DNA of 64,000 nt, taken from Leguminivora glycinivorella (taxonomy: Eukaryota; Arthropoda; Insecta; Lepidoptera; Tortricidae). The notes below the pieces were generated by a model. That model ran no database searches. It saw only the letters and a program-made list of their open reading frames with translations, and was not told the DNA's origin. The stretch spans positions 22,598,641 to 22,662,640 of the forward strand of contig NC_062975.1 in the NCBI RefSeq assembly GCF_023078275.1, read 5' to 3'. Below are positions 21,611 through 32,595 of this stretch, in pieces. Position 1 is the first letter of the stretch, and each line of letters begins with the position of its first letter. Position numbers and translations under genes: made by a program.

Positions 21611-22194
21611 AAACCGGCCAAGAGCGTGTCGGGCCACGCTCAGTGTAGGGTTCCGTAGTTTTCCGTATTTTTCTCAAAAACTACTGGACCTATCAAGTTC
21701 AAAATAATTTTCCTAGAAAGTCTTTATAAAGTTCTACTTTTGTGATTTTTTTCATATTTTTTAAACATATGGTTCAAAAGTTAGAGGGGGGACCGCACTT
21801 TTTTTTCCTTATTATTAGCGATTATTTCCAAAAATATTAATATTATCAAAAAACGATCTTAGTAAACCCTTATTCATTTTTAAATACCTATCCAACAATA
21901 TATCACATGTTGGGGTTGGAATGAAAAAAAATATCAGCCCCCACTTTACATGTAGGGGGGGGTACCCTAATAAAACATTTTTTCCATTTTTTATTTTTGC
22001 ACTTTGTTGGCGTGATTTCTATTCATATTGGTACCAAATTTCAGCTTTCTAGTGCCAACGGTTACTGAGATTATCCGCGGACGGACGGACGGACGGACGG
22101 ACGGACGGACGGACGGACGGACGGACGGACGGACGGACGGACGGACAGACAGACATGCGAAACTATAAGGGTTCCTAGTTGACTACGGAACCCT
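21611..22194 (-). mobile_element. Family F2 copy
   Basis: On the + strand it runs from CCGGCCAAGAGCGTGTCG to GACTACGGAACCCTA, with a long GGAC microsatellite at 22079-22145. It directly follows the P4 fragment. Confidence 0.75.
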
Positions 22195-22392
22195 AAAAAA
22201 TCGCCCATTAGGAACGCGCCTCTCATAAGGTGTTATCACTTATCATATCAAAATCAAGTTAATATTGTAGGTATGCCGTCACATACTAATTACTACATCG
22301 TAATCTATTACCTATTTTGTTAATCGGAATCATTTGTATCGTATCCGGGAAATAAAAACGTACGGAAAAACCTTTGCATCATCATCACTGGT

Positions 22393-22770
22393 CTTTCTTA
22401 TAAATTTAAATTGATATCATACACGTAAGCTGAAGACCCGGGTTCGATTCCCGGCTCGGCCACCAGTGGGCCTTGTCGTTTTTTCTTTCGTGTATGATAT
22501 CAATTTAAATTTATAATTTATATACAGGATGTAACATTAATGCCGGTGATCCATTTAAGAGCATAACCGGTATCGAATAGCGGTTATGACTACCACTTCC
22601 TTTTTTTAAAATAAACACCATGAAAATTAAAGGTACTATAGAAGGTAATGTATAAGCCGTAGGATTTATCTTTGGCAAATATGTTACATAGTGTATAGTA
22701 GTGTGACTACTTGAAAAAAGAACAAATCGAAAAATATTCAATAAAATAATTTGATTTGTTCCCTAGTTGT
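22393..22770 (+). mobile_element. SINE-A copy interrupted by an unknown segment
   Basis: The B box CGGGTTCGATTCCCGGC and GGGCCTTGTCGTTTTTTC are intact. About 170 unrelated bases (22517-22690) then separate the body from its usual end AGTGTGACTACTTG...CTAGTTGTA. A mirrored GATATCATACACG piece precedes the head. Confidence 0.6.
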
Positions 22771-22954
22771 ACTTCTTTCTTATTCGTATTTTTTTTTTTT
22801 TAATCGGGATGAAATTGTTAGTTGGTTCCCTGGCTTGAAAAAAATTACCAGGAGGACCTAAATTAGCTTACTTCTACACTTTATTGTCGCCACAGTATTT
22901 GCAGTTCTGAATGTACAGCTTTTGCGAACCCCTTCCAAGCCGGCCGGCCGGCCG

Positions 22955-23023
22955 GAGGAATCGGAGAACCGGGAGTCATGGAGAGCCAGGGGAGAGGCCT
23001 TTGCGCAGCAGTGGGACACTTAA
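22955..23023 (+). pseudogene. RTE-type LINE, C-terminal remnant
   Basis: The in-frame tail E-N-R-E-S-W-R-A-R-G-E-A-F-A-Q-Q-W-D-T then stop is the usual end of RTE-clade reverse transcriptases in insects. Only these last codons survive, preceded by a GGCC run. Confidence 0.55.
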
Positions 23024-23451
23024 ATAGGCTAACGAAAAAAAAAATCTTTTAACTGAGTTGTTCTGAACGAACATTTTTTTTTTTCGCTAAATCTAGTTAA
23101 TAACAGTAGTATATTTAACTAAAATTCCCAAGTTGAAACGCTTCCTTTCCAGCATTTTCGCTCCTGTAGCGTCTTAAGCCAGGCATTATCCACCTTCCAC
23201 AGGGGAGATTGAGAGAAATTAAGGGAAAAAAGATCCTTATAAAAATATTTTGGAAAATGTTCGGAAGAAGCTGAGCAATTGAACTGGAAACACATTGGCA
23301 ACAAAATAGCGTGTAAATAAACTAATTTAGGTGCTCCTGGTGAATATTTTTAAGCCCGATTACAGCTAGCTAAGTATTTCTTCTTTTTATTCCCAGTTTT
23401 CTCATTTAAAATTTACAGTTTCTTTTCGGTAAAGAACAGCGGGTCAGCGGG

Positions 23452-23722
23452 ACGACCGGTCTGGCTCAGTCGGTAGTGATAGTGACCCTGCCTGCTAAGC
23501 CGCGGTCCCAGGTTCGAATCCCGGTAAGGGCATTTATTTGTGTGATGAGCACAGATATTTGTTCCTGAGTCATGGATGTTTTCTATGTATATAAGTATGT
23601 ATTTATTTATTTAAGTATGTATATCGTCGCTTAGCACCCGTAGTACAAGCTTTGCTTAGTTTGGGGCTAAGTTGATCTGTGTAAGGTGTCCCCCAATATT
23701 TATTTATTTATTTATTTAAATC
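23452..23722 (+). mobile_element. SINE-B copy
   Basis: GACCGGTCTGGCTCAGTCGG, GGTTCGAATCCCGGTAAGG, TGATGAGCACAGAT and the TTAGTTTGGGGCTAAG block in order. It ends in an ATTT microsatellite. Confidence 0.75.
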
Positions 23723-23920
23723 TCGACTGGAGGGGCAAATGTAACTGGTCCATTTTTTCCATGTTTTACAATGTTTGCATTATTAAATAGAGTGTCCATC
23801 GGTTATATATGGTAGGCGTGTTCAGTGGATACAATACATGTAGAACTCAACATCATAGTGTAATAATGTAAACAATGTTATTGGTTACAATTCTTCCTAG
23901 TCGAGATTTGCCCTGCTGTA

Positions 23921-24056
23921 CAGTCAACCAATTGGAACCCTAGGCCACTGTAGAACTATGTCATAGTGACGTTATAAATCAGATTGTAAGAAATCTCTTA
24001 CTGCTTGTCATTTTGACATGGTTGTAGAGTGGCCTAGGGTTCCAATTGGTTGACTG
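23921..24056. mobile_element. Tc1/mariner-type MITE with TA target duplication
   Basis: Inverted ends of about 34 bp (CAGTCAACCAATTGGAACCC and its complement) are flanked by TA at 23919-23920 and 24057-24058. It is 136 bp with no coding capacity. TA duplication and size fit a mariner-derived MITE. Confidence 0.75.
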
Positions 24057-24413
24057 TACCTTACATGCACCTTTACGTAACTATATCGGTCTAAAACATT
24101 TTCTAACTTCGTGTTTTTTATTAATCGCCAATCGTTTGGATTTTCCTATTTTACGCAGTTGTATCATATGAATTATTTAGGTAGGTACTTACTTTTTGTG
24201 TCATGTTATGTTTTGTTACCAGAGTGTCAGATCACAAAGAATATTAACACCTTAAATTTACGGTTTTCCTTAAGGTCCGTACACCCGGACACTTACTCGT
24301 GTGTATGAAGTAAAAACTGATTATTTGCAAGTCTGCATGAAGTCACAAACTATAAAAAAACTATAAATTAGGTAATGTACCTATAAGTTTGAGAATAATA
24401 TTTACCTGGGCCA

Positions 24414-24717
24414 TTTTTTTTTCTAAGTTCTCCACTCCACTTTTTTTGTAACATGACTATTTTTTACGCGATTACGATACTCAGAATGGCGAGGTCTTTC
24501 GATCCAGATAGGAGAAAAAAATTGTCCTAAGATTTCCATAGATTTTTCAAACCATTCCGTTACCGCCATAGAAAATGTATAAAAAAATGGTAACGGAATT
24601 GGAAAAAAACCTTGGGACACTTATTTTCTCCTATCAGGATTAAAAGAGCTCGCGATTCTGAGTGGAAACCACATAAACATTTCCAAATCCAAAAAAAAAG
24701 TGGGGTGGACCACTTCT
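24414..24717. mobile_element. Palindromic MITE P4
   Basis: About 300 bp built on GGCCATTTTTTTT...CCACTTTTTTTG and the inverted CAAAAAAAAAGTGGGGTGGA, with CCTATCAGGATTAAAAGAGC near the right. The right terminal GGCC is missing compared with the copy at 38638. Confidence 0.65.
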
Positions 24718-25240
24718 CGCACTAGTGCGTAAAAAAAGAACCATCTGTAGACTAACCATCCTTATGTCATTAATACAGTTAGAAAAAGACGTGTCATCTA
24801 TCTCGCGGCGACATACTCTCGCGGCAATCATGTGCTAGGCCTACTGTACTGAAAACTATGTTTATCCGTAGTTCTTTAAAAAATATAAACACAAATAAAA
24901 GTTATTTTATTGTATTTAACGACAAAATTATTAACTTAAAAAATATAATGAAATTGCAAAATATATTTACTATATTAGATAGTCTAACGATAATACGGAG
25001 GAAAATGGGGCCCCTCTTTGTATGAAGCGTCAACTTTCCCCTCACTACAAAGTGTTGGAAACAATACGTGTCAGTGGCACGCCGGTGATAACCGCCTCCA
25101 GAAAAGGAAAGTAATGTGTTCCGCGCCTAACCGGCTTGACCTCAATACACCTCAAGGCCAGAAACATCAGCTGTTACATTTAACATATAGACCGACCAAT
25201 TATATAATAACATTCGCGCTTTTTTCTTAGAACCTTTTTT

Positions 25241-25778
25241 AGGGTTCCGTAGTCAACTAGGAACCCTTATAGTTTCGCCATGTCTATCTGTCCGCCCGTC
25301 CGTCCGTCCGTCCGCAGATAATCTCAGTAACCGTTAGCACTAGAAAGCTGAAATTTGGTACCAATATGTATATCAATCACGCCAACAAAATGCAAAAATA
25401 AAAAATGGAAAAAAAATGTTTTATTAGGGTACCCCCCGTACATGTAAAGTGGGGGCTGATATTTTTTTTCATTCCAACCTCAACGTGTGATATATTTTTG
25501 GATAGGTATTTAAAAATGAATAAGGGTTTACTAAGATCGTTTTTATATTAATATTTTCGGAAATAATCGCTCCTAAAGAAAAAAAAAGTGCGTCCCCCCC
25601 CCTCTAACTTTTGAACCATATGTTTAAAAAGTATGAAAAAGTCACAAAATAGAACTTTATAAAGACTTTCTAGGAAAATTGTTTTGAACTTGATAGGTTC
25701 AGTAGTTTTTCAGAAAAATACGGAAAACTACGGAACCCTACACTGAGCGTGGCCCGACACGCTCTTGGCCGGTTTTTT
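25241..25778 (+). mobile_element. Family F2 copy
   Basis: Clean copy of about 540 bp: AGGGTTCCGTAGTCAACTAGG start, short GTCC run, the ACCCCCC/ACATGTAAAG and CTAACTTTTGAACC landmarks, and the GAGCGTG/CACGCTC stem-loop before TTGGCCGG and T. Confidence 0.8.
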
Positions 25779-25810
25779 TATTTTTATTAAGTGATTTTCA
25801 CCTCACCGCT

Positions 25811-25950
25811 TTAAGTAGTCCAGGTGCCGTAGCAACGAACCGAAAACGAAACGCCGCAAAAGGTAGTCTGGCTCCGTCGCGCCAATACGAGAGATAGATA
25901 TCTACGAGCATTTCGTTTCGTGAGCGTTTCGTAAGCGTTTGTGCAATTCG
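25811..25950 (-). mobile_element. MITE P17 copy
   Basis: Reverse orientation of the 4534 copy: ACGAAACGCCGCAAAAGG, GCTCCGTCGCGCCAATACG and ATTCGGCTACGC are recognisable. The left end is eroded. Confidence 0.55.
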
Positions 25951-25999
25951 GCTACGCTCCCAGTAGTAGTATTTTATTCTAGCGACAAAAATACAGTTT

Positions 26000-26930
26000 T
26001 AATCCTTCAATTTCTATAATTCCACTGTGTTACTGTCATTTTAATATACCTACCTAATCAATTTCAATGTCTCCATGATTTTTTGTCCAGTCTTGTCTCA
26101 TCACTCATCAGTACATCCATGGGACAAAGTGCCCATTCTCCTTTAAATTCATTGGTATATTGGCATAGGTACCATTTTTCAATGAATTAAATTAAATATT
26201 TATCATACTTATAGTGATGATTTTACAAAAAGAAACTAGTAAAAAAACTCAACATTTTTTTTAAATTAATTTCTTCCTCAAGAATTTCTCAAGAAAATTT
26301 CAAAAATTCGTTACTCAAAAACTACAAAAAATCGGCCAATACACATGGGGTATGAAAGCCCATGATGTGAGGAATCAAAAAAAAAATCTTGACGTCAAGG
26401 TTTAGAGCACCCTGTATTTTTCTAACAATGCATTACTAGTTATGAAAATGAATTACACAGGTCAATTTCCTTCCGTCTCCAAAATTTTCCAAACTGATTC
26501 GGAATGCAAAACTGCTACACTAATCACCAATCTAATGCAACCTTAATTAAAACTGCAAAAACTTATGAGACATTTCCAGTAATCTTTCTACACAGATCGC
26601 ACAATATCTCACCGGAAAACTACATCTACTATAAACCCTTTACTTAGAAGAACAAGATTCATTTTCCTTCGACAGTATTTGTCCATTTTTTTGCATGTGG
26701 GAAATGGCGTATTGTTCGATATTTACTAATCAAAATATAAGGTAATTATCTATTCATTTGTTAGCATTTCCCGTCGCGGCGCAAGGCTGGGAAATTGAGA
26801 AAAAGTGGACCATAAACATGCATGGCCTGTTTGTAAAAAGAGGAATGACTTTAGTAATGTCTGCATGCGTATCGTTTAGTGTTTCAATATAGGCAATTAC
26901 AGTTTCAGTTATTGCATGGGTTAAATATAA
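26000..26930. other. Unassigned intergenic sequence
   Basis: AT-rich with no gene. AAAAACTACAAAAAATCGGCC followed by GGGTATGAAAGCCCATGATG near 26325-26375 looks like a fragment of a dispersed element, but no second copy is in the window. Confidence 0.25.
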
Positions 26931-26957
26931 GATCATACCATACCATATATTAACATC

Positions 26958-27170
26958 ACACATAGATGGCGCCACAAAAAATGTCTTGTTACCATCGATT
27001 ATTTGTAGATTGGCGTTAAGTGTCACTTTCGAGTCATAAATCTAAGTCAAAAGTAGCGCCATCTACAAGTATAATCGAAAGCTACAAAACATTTTTTTTT
27101 TTTGGCGCCATCTATGTGTGGTGTAGTGTATGCGCGTTCTTAGGTGGTCTCATTTTTATGTATGGGATCA
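26958..27170. mobile_element. Palindromic MITE P1 copy, left end lost
   Basis: ATAGATGGCGCCACAAAAAATG, TTGGCGTTAAGTGTCAC and GCGCGTTCTTAGGTGGTC match the full copies. The outer left arm (GCGACCGCC) is absent. Confidence 0.65.
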
Positions 27171-27489
27171 TACCATCTTCTTATATCTAATTTCTGGTTA
27201 TTGGATCTCCTACTTCAAAGCAGTCGTGGTCACGTTGGATGGCGAATGACTCTTCGCAAGATTTCTTTCTCTGTTCTCTTCTCTGTCTCTCTAACACATG
27301 TGTTAAGTAATTTTTTTGGTAAGGTACAGCCGCGAAACACCCGCGGGAGGAAAAGAGTGGTGAAATTCTTAAACTATCGCCACACAGAGGAAAGTGATTT
27401 CTATGGCAAATAAAACATGAAGTCAATAAGATAGGATTCTAATGTAGCCTAGGATTCAAATATTCACAGACACTATTCTGAATGGAGTA

Positions 27490-27850
27490 GCACAGAGCCA
27501 TGGAGCGCGCCATGCTCGGTAGCCAGATGCAAGATCGAGTGAGGAATACATACCGGGATCCGTCGTCGCACCAAGGTGCAAGACGTGGGTTTCGTTATTA
27601 CCAAACTAAAATAGAGTTGGGCGGGACATGTTGCTGGGCAGAGTGATGGCAGGTGGACTAAAATGTTAACGGAATGGTGGCCGCTTACAAATGTAAGAAA
27701 CGCCTGGCATCTGTTGGCTCGTTGGGTCGACGACATCCGAAAAACTGCGGGTCACAACTGGATGGGATTAGCCCAGGACCGGGAGAATTGGCGTACTAGA
27801 AGAGAGGCCTATGCTCAGCAGTGGGTGATAAAGGGCTGGTTCTGTCTATG
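27490..27850 (+). pseudogene. RTE-type LINE, eroded C-terminal fragment
   Basis: Pieces in shifting frames read R-A-M-L-G-S-Q-M-Q-D-R-V-R-N, then L-T-E-W-W-P, W-V-D-D-I-R-K-T-A-G and A-Q-D-R-E-N-W-R-T-R-R-E-A-Y-A-Q-Q-W. This is the conserved end of RTE-clade elements. Stops and frameshifts make it non-functional. Confidence 0.65.
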
Positions 27851-27859
27851 TAATGTATA

Positions 27860-28551
27860 TCGTCACTACTTTTAAAAAATCTCGTATCTCACGCTGTTCC
27901 TCAAAGTTAAAACGAAGTAAGTCTATATGCATTCCATACATACTTACTACAATTTTCTTTTCATTGACAGACGAAGATACAAGTTTTTTAGGGTTCCGTA
28001 GTCAACTAGGAACCCTTATAGTTTCGCCATGTCTGTCTGTCCGTCCGTCCGTCCGTCCGTCCACGGATAATCTCAGTAACCGTTAGCACTAGAACGCTGA
28101 AATTTGGTACCAATATGTATATCAATCACGCCAACAAAGTGCAAAAATAAAAAATGGAAAAAAATGTTTTATTAGGGTACCCCCCCTACATGTAAAGTGG
28201 GGGCTGATATTTTTTTTCACTCCAACCCCAACGTATGATATATTTATTGTTGGATATGTATTTAAAAATGAATAAGGGTTTACTAAGATCGTTTTTTGAT
28301 AATATTAATATTTTTGGAAAAAATCGCTCCTAAAGGAAAAAAAAGTGCGTCCCCCCCCTCTAACTTTTCAACCATATGTTTAAAAAATATGAAAAAAAAT
28401 CACAAAAGTAGAACTTTATAAAGACTTTCTAGGAAAATTGTTTTGAACTTGATAGGTTCAGTAGTTTTTGACAAAAATACGGAAAACTACGGAACCCTAC
28501 ACTGAGCGTGGCCCGACACGCTCTTGGCCGATTTTTTAAAAGTAGTGACGA
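27860..28551. mobile_element. Mariner-type MITE P24 split by family F2
   Basis: Ends TCGTCACTACTTTTAAA and the complement, flanked by TA on both sides (27858-27859, 28552-28553). An F2 copy occupies 27990-28537. Removing it rejoins the sequence seen intact at 61390-61545. Confidence 0.7.
27990..28537 (+). mobile_element. Family F2 copy inside P24
   Basis: Begins AGGGTTCCG after a T6 run and ends GGCCG plus a T6 run. The sister P24 copy at 61390 has only a T run at this point, so the target was a T tract. Confidence 0.8.
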
Positions 28552-28855
28552 TATAGCAGTAGCATCTTTGTGTGCATAGAGCAATAATCCAAACAAATTT
28601 TATATAAAGTTATTCAAAATAATGATTCATTTTCTAGAACGAAATGCAATTCTCTAATTCGCTAATTGTTCCGAAGAACTTACTCATTACTATTAATTAC
28701 AGTTAATAGTCAAATTTTTCAATAATTATAAATGCATTGAAAGTCACGTACACTAATTGGAGGTACCTTTTGATGTAATGCGTTGTGGTCATTGCGATTT
28801 GGATGCGGACGGGGTCTGACATCTAACAAAAAATATTTTAGTGATTTTTTGTTTC

Positions 28856-29011
28856 AGTGAAATTAGTGTTACATTTTTTTAAGACAGTTGAACCTCGATA
28901 AAGTTTGTAAATAAGTTTAGTAAATCTGTTCTGTTAGTTTATATTTTTTATTTATAATCGTTCTTATAAGTAACTAATCAGTGTTAAGGAAACACCACAA
29001 TTTTTGAGTTG
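28856..29011 (+). other. Putative non-coding first exon of the ELOVL gene
   Basis: The coding part of the ELOVL gene starts in an exon preceded by a clean acceptor at 31475-31476, so an upstream 5' UTR exon is needed. The best candidate ends at 29011 in a strong donor (TTG|GTAAGT). An arthropod-type initiator TCAGT lies at 28854-28858, about 155 bases upstream. The stretch between is free of recognisable repeats, unlike the sequence on both sides, with a palindromic MITE starting at 29073. This is inference from splice and initiator signals only. RNA evidence could place the first exon elsewhere. Confidence 0.3.
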
Positions 29012-29072
29012 GTAAGTGGTATTTTATTTTATTGGACGGTTAATAAGTTTAGACATGGATTAAATTTAAGAA

Positions 29073-29331
29073 CATCCCATACATTAAAATGCGACCGCCT
29101 AAGAACGCGCATACATTACACGACACATAGATGGCGCCACAAAAAATGCCTTGTTTCCATCGATTATTTGTAGATTGGCGTTAAGTGTCACTTTCGAGCC
29201 ATAAATCTATGTCAAAAGTGACACTTAACGCCATCTACAACTATAATCGAAAGCTACAAGACAGTTTTTGTGTGGTGTAGTGTATGCGTATGCGCGTTCT
29301 TAGGCGGTCGCATTTTAATGTATAAGATGGT
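29073..29331. mobile_element. Palindromic MITE P1, best copy
   Basis: Both ends present: CATCCCATACATTAAAATGC on the left and GCATTTTAATGTATAAGATGG on the right, about 260 bp. It lies in the presumed first intron of ELOVL gene 1, 61 bases after the candidate donor. Confidence 0.75.
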
Positions 29332-29339
29332 AAAATGAA

Positions 29340-29545
29340 AAATGAAAATTAAAATGACATATTTATTTTTCAAGTCAGGCATATTACAATGCGCATATGA
29401 ACGTCAAATAAAGCTACGCCGGCTCTAACCCTACGCCTCAGCCTCGAGAAGATTTCAGTCCCCCCTCAGTTGGGAGGGGGGTATCCACTATGGGACCGGC
29501 AAGAAACTCGGCGGGCAACTTCTTTTCAAAACATTACATCTTATA
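29340..29545. repeat. Retroelement-like fragment (AAACTCGGCGGGC)
   Basis: ATTTCAGTCCCCCCTCAGTT and GGACCGGCAAGAAACTCGGC have the look of a LINE 3' segment on the - strand, but no protein remains. I recognise it only as a common moth repeat type. Confidence 0.4.
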
Positions 29546-29565
29546 ATTAACATGCATTAAATAAT

Positions 29566-29957
29566 AACTTTTTAACAAAAAATAAAACCGCCTTCAAAAA
29601 AAAGCGCGTTACAAAACACGTAGAAACTAAAAAGCAAAAAATAATAAACCTTTGAATTCAGATTTCTTATCGTATGCAATAATCTAAACATCCAAATTAT
29701 AAACAAATCAATTATTTTTGTAGTCGGTGCCAGACCTGTTCGTCGCCTTGCTATATTGCCTGTTTGGCCCCACCCAACCATACTCAGGCTGGCCCCGACT
29801 CCAAAAATAATTGATTTGTTTATAATTTGGATGTTTAGATTATTGCAATACGATAAGAAATCTGAATTCAAAGGTTTATTATTTTTTGCTTTTTAGTTTC
29901 TACGTGTTTTGTAACGCGCTTTTTTTTGAAGGCGGTTTTATTTTTTGTTAAAAAGTT
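29566..29957. repeat. Near-perfect long inverted repeat in ELOVL intron 1
   Basis: Left arm 29566-29727 and right arm 29795-29957 are reverse complements with only one indel (TATGCAA against TATTGCAA) and about one mismatch, separated by 67 bases. The arms contain CCGCCTTCAAAAAAAAGCGCG, like the AAGTCGGTTAA-family end. A transcript through it would form a hairpin of about 160 bp. Confidence 0.85.
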
Positions 29958-30339
29958 AATTTATTTGTTGATTTTTAGTGGTTCCTATTGATATTATATG
30001 TATCAATCCGAATATATGTACAGTAGTGAAAGAATTATCCTTTAACTCCTAACCATTGAGGAGTTGACCTTCCATCATCAGCTCAGCCACATAAAATTAT
30101 TACCATCAGGCGTAAATACTGGTGTACCTTTGAAAAATACATTAAAAACATTACATGTGCCTATAACATTTGAAGAGTTCCCTCGATTTCTCCAAGATCC
30201 CATCATCAGACCCCGACTTGGTGCCAATGGGACCATCTCGGGGTTATACCCGTTCGATCAAAAAAAAAATTTTGAAAATCGGTCCACGATTCTCGGAGAT
30301 ATCGAGTAACATACATACAAAAAAAAAATAAAAAAAAAA

Positions 30340-30388
30340 AAAATTCAGTCGAATTGAGAACCTCCTCCTTTTTTGAAGTCGGTTAACA
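30340..30388. repeat. AAGTCGGTTAA-family end
   Basis: TCAGTCGAATTGAGAACCTCC then TTTTTTGAAGTCGGTTAA. It probably closes an element that starts with the inverted repeat at 29566. ATACCCGTTCGATC and GGTCCACGATTCTC at 30240-30300 may be its body. Confidence 0.5.
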
Positions 30389-30956
30389 AGATACAATTTA
30401 ACATGCAAAAGTATTCATCAAAGAATATGAACAGACTAGGTACTCTATGGAAATTAATTTCAATAAATTATATTATTGCTTAATAATACGTCGTTCTTCT
30501 TCAGAGAAAACATATCAAATTGTCACAGAAGAAAAAGATAATATGAATCTCAATGTCATTAAATATGTAATTTACCTACACAACATAAAATATAAAATAT
30601 TTGATGTGCTTTCTTATCTGAACTGTGTCCTCTATACATAATACAATTATTTTAATTGCTATTCGTTTTTTGTAGTTTCTGATTCGGGCCATGCATGTTT
30701 GTCTGTCAAATAGTCTTCGACTCTGTAATAAGCCTTTAACATCAATGATTTTTTTAAGTAGTTCTTAAGAGCTGGGAGGGATAATCTCAAAGCAGTGTCA
30801 GGTAACTTATTATAAAAATGAATGCATTGCCCAACAATGTAGGTGTGATCTTCTTATATTTACTTTGTCATTTAGACTCGTTCAAACATTTATTTATTTA
30901 AACTTTATTGCACAATCTTCTTCTGTCCGTAATCTAACAATTTCATGAATCCTTTC

Positions 30957-31035
30957 GACGACCGATCTAGTGAGTAGTGACCATGCCTGCTAAGCCGATG
31001 ATCCTCCTGGGTTCAAATCCCGGTGAGTGATTAGT
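30957..31035 (+). mobile_element. SINE-B head, degraded
   Basis: CGACCGATCTAGTGAGTAGTG ... CTGCTAAGCCGATG ... GGGTTCAAATCCCGG is a diverged SINE-B head cut off after the B box. Confidence 0.45.
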
Positions 31036-31476
31036 GTGTCTTTGATGTTTGTTTTGTTGCGTTACGGGACCTTGTTACCAATACGAAATGTATGAAGATA
31101 ATCTTTCGTGAATAATCGAAGCGTGTCGTGTAGTTAGATTTAATTACCTTTCTCTCAAAATTGCATTTTCAAGGTCAAATATAAGTGTGTGGCATTGAAG
31201 CACTTGCAATTTTGCAATGACAATGACATGCAGACATAAGCAATAAACGTCATGTCGTAATGAGGCTTAGGTAGTTGCGCTTATTGATGTGGGCAATGGG
31301 CATAGTACATTGCGTGCTGAATAAAATTATTATGTATAAAAAAATCTCATCTTTTAAAAAAACATATAGTTATAGGCTCCATAAGGTCCGATACTAATCG
31401 TTATTAAGATATTCGCCCATATGACGCAAGCATTTTTTGATTCAAGAAACTAATAAAATCATATTTTTTGTTCCAG

Positions 31477-31545
31477 GGGTCGCGAATCCTCCATTCAACA
31501 TGTCCATAATAGACTCGTACAAGCGGTTTATGGAGAGAAACAGTG
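31477..31545 (+). CDS. ELOVL: ELOVL gene 1, first coding exon (start codon at 31500)
   Basis: This exon opens after a TTCCAG acceptor, has 23 bases of 5' UTR, then an ATG at 31500 and 15 full codons (MSIIDSYKRFMERNS) plus one base before a GTAAGT donor. The split codon completes to Asp with the next exon, giving the D-P-R-T opening typical of ELOVL proteins. The whole gene encodes 299 residues from six coding exons: residues 1-15, 16-79, 80-106, 107-161, 162-206 and 207-299, all with GT-AG borders and consistent phases. The product is the condensing enzyme of the ER fatty-acid elongase, which joins malonyl-CoA to long-chain acyl-CoA to form 3-ketoacyl-CoA. The family is certain. Substrate preference and the exact orthologue are not readable from sequence alone. 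The length is normal for ELOVL1/4/7-like insect elongases. Confidence 0.85.
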
Positions 31546-31848
31546 GTAAGTTATTTATACTTCTACTTTTCATTAGTCTGTGAACTTTTACAATTGCGAA
31601 AACCTTTAATTTCACCTTCCAAAGTGTTCCCCTTGCGCCATGACATGGGGTTCTCAAGGAGCAGGTATTTAGGGTTCTTAAAGGTTGGCAACGCATGTGG
31701 CTCTCCTGATGTTGCTTACGTCCATGGGCGACGATGACTGCTTCCCACCAGGCAACTTGTCTGCTCGTTTGCTGCATATATAATTAAAAAAAATATTGTA
31801 AGACAGGGAGCGCTGAACCCTAAAAACCTACTGCAAAATCGACCAAGC

Positions 31849-31994
31849 GACGTGGCCGAATGGCAGAAATGCTCTCGAAATGCTCACGAAACGAAACGTT
31901 CTATCTCTATCGCTCTTGCGTATTGGCGCGACAGAGCCAGACTACCTTTCGTTTTCGTTTCGCGTCACAGAAATGCCATTCGACTACGACACCT
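31849..31994 (+). mobile_element. MITE P17 copy in ELOVL intron 2
   Basis: CGACGTGGCCGAATGGCAG to ATGCCATTCGACTACGAC with TCGCTCTTGCGTATTGGCG inside. Confidence 0.65.
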
Positions 31995-32221
31995 GAACGG
32001 ATATCTAAACTTTTGGATACAACCTGTACGATTGCATTTTTTCTCTCACTGAAATCGAGAAATCTTAAAATTATAAATTAACAATTTTTGCTACATTGAC
32101 AATCAGGCACAATCCACATGATAAGGAACAAGGAAAAGCGGTATCATATTACCTATACCTATTTGATTTTCCGTGCCGATTAGTGGAGTTTAAGCAAAAA
32201 TTAATACTACACCCGTGCCCG

Positions 32222-32480
32222 TGCATACTAAATATGCCCGTGTGGTGACGGGTTAAGAATTTCACCACCCCCTTTCTTCCCGGTCGTAGAAGGCGACTGT
32301 GGGATATGGGTTAAATTGTGGCGTAGGCGAGAGGCTGGCAACCTGTCACTGCAATGTCACAGTTTCGTTTTCTTTCAACCCCTTATTTGCCAAGAGTGGT
32401 ACTGAAACCTGAGTAGTTTCATGTGCTCTGCCTACCCCTTCATGGGACACAGACGTGATTGTATGTATGTATGTATGTAA
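32222..32480 (+). repeat. Repeat D copy with GTAT tail
   Basis: Full-looking copy from GTGACGGGTTAAGAATTTC to CACAGACGTGATT followed by a GTAT microsatellite at 32461-32477. The microsatellite fixes this strand as the retroposon-like sense direction. Confidence 0.65.
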
Positions 32481-32595
32481 ATACTACAACGAGGAAGAGG
32501 TTTTAATGCAAAACAGTAGTTTTATTACACTGAAGTGTTTGAGCCGGAGAAAATCACGAGGAAACTAATACATTATTTGTAATAACCAAATAGTT

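Noticed and set aside
22079..22145. Long GGAC tetranucleotide run as an independent satellite
   Set aside because: It is the internal microsatellite of a family F2 copy, present at the same relative place in the other copies.
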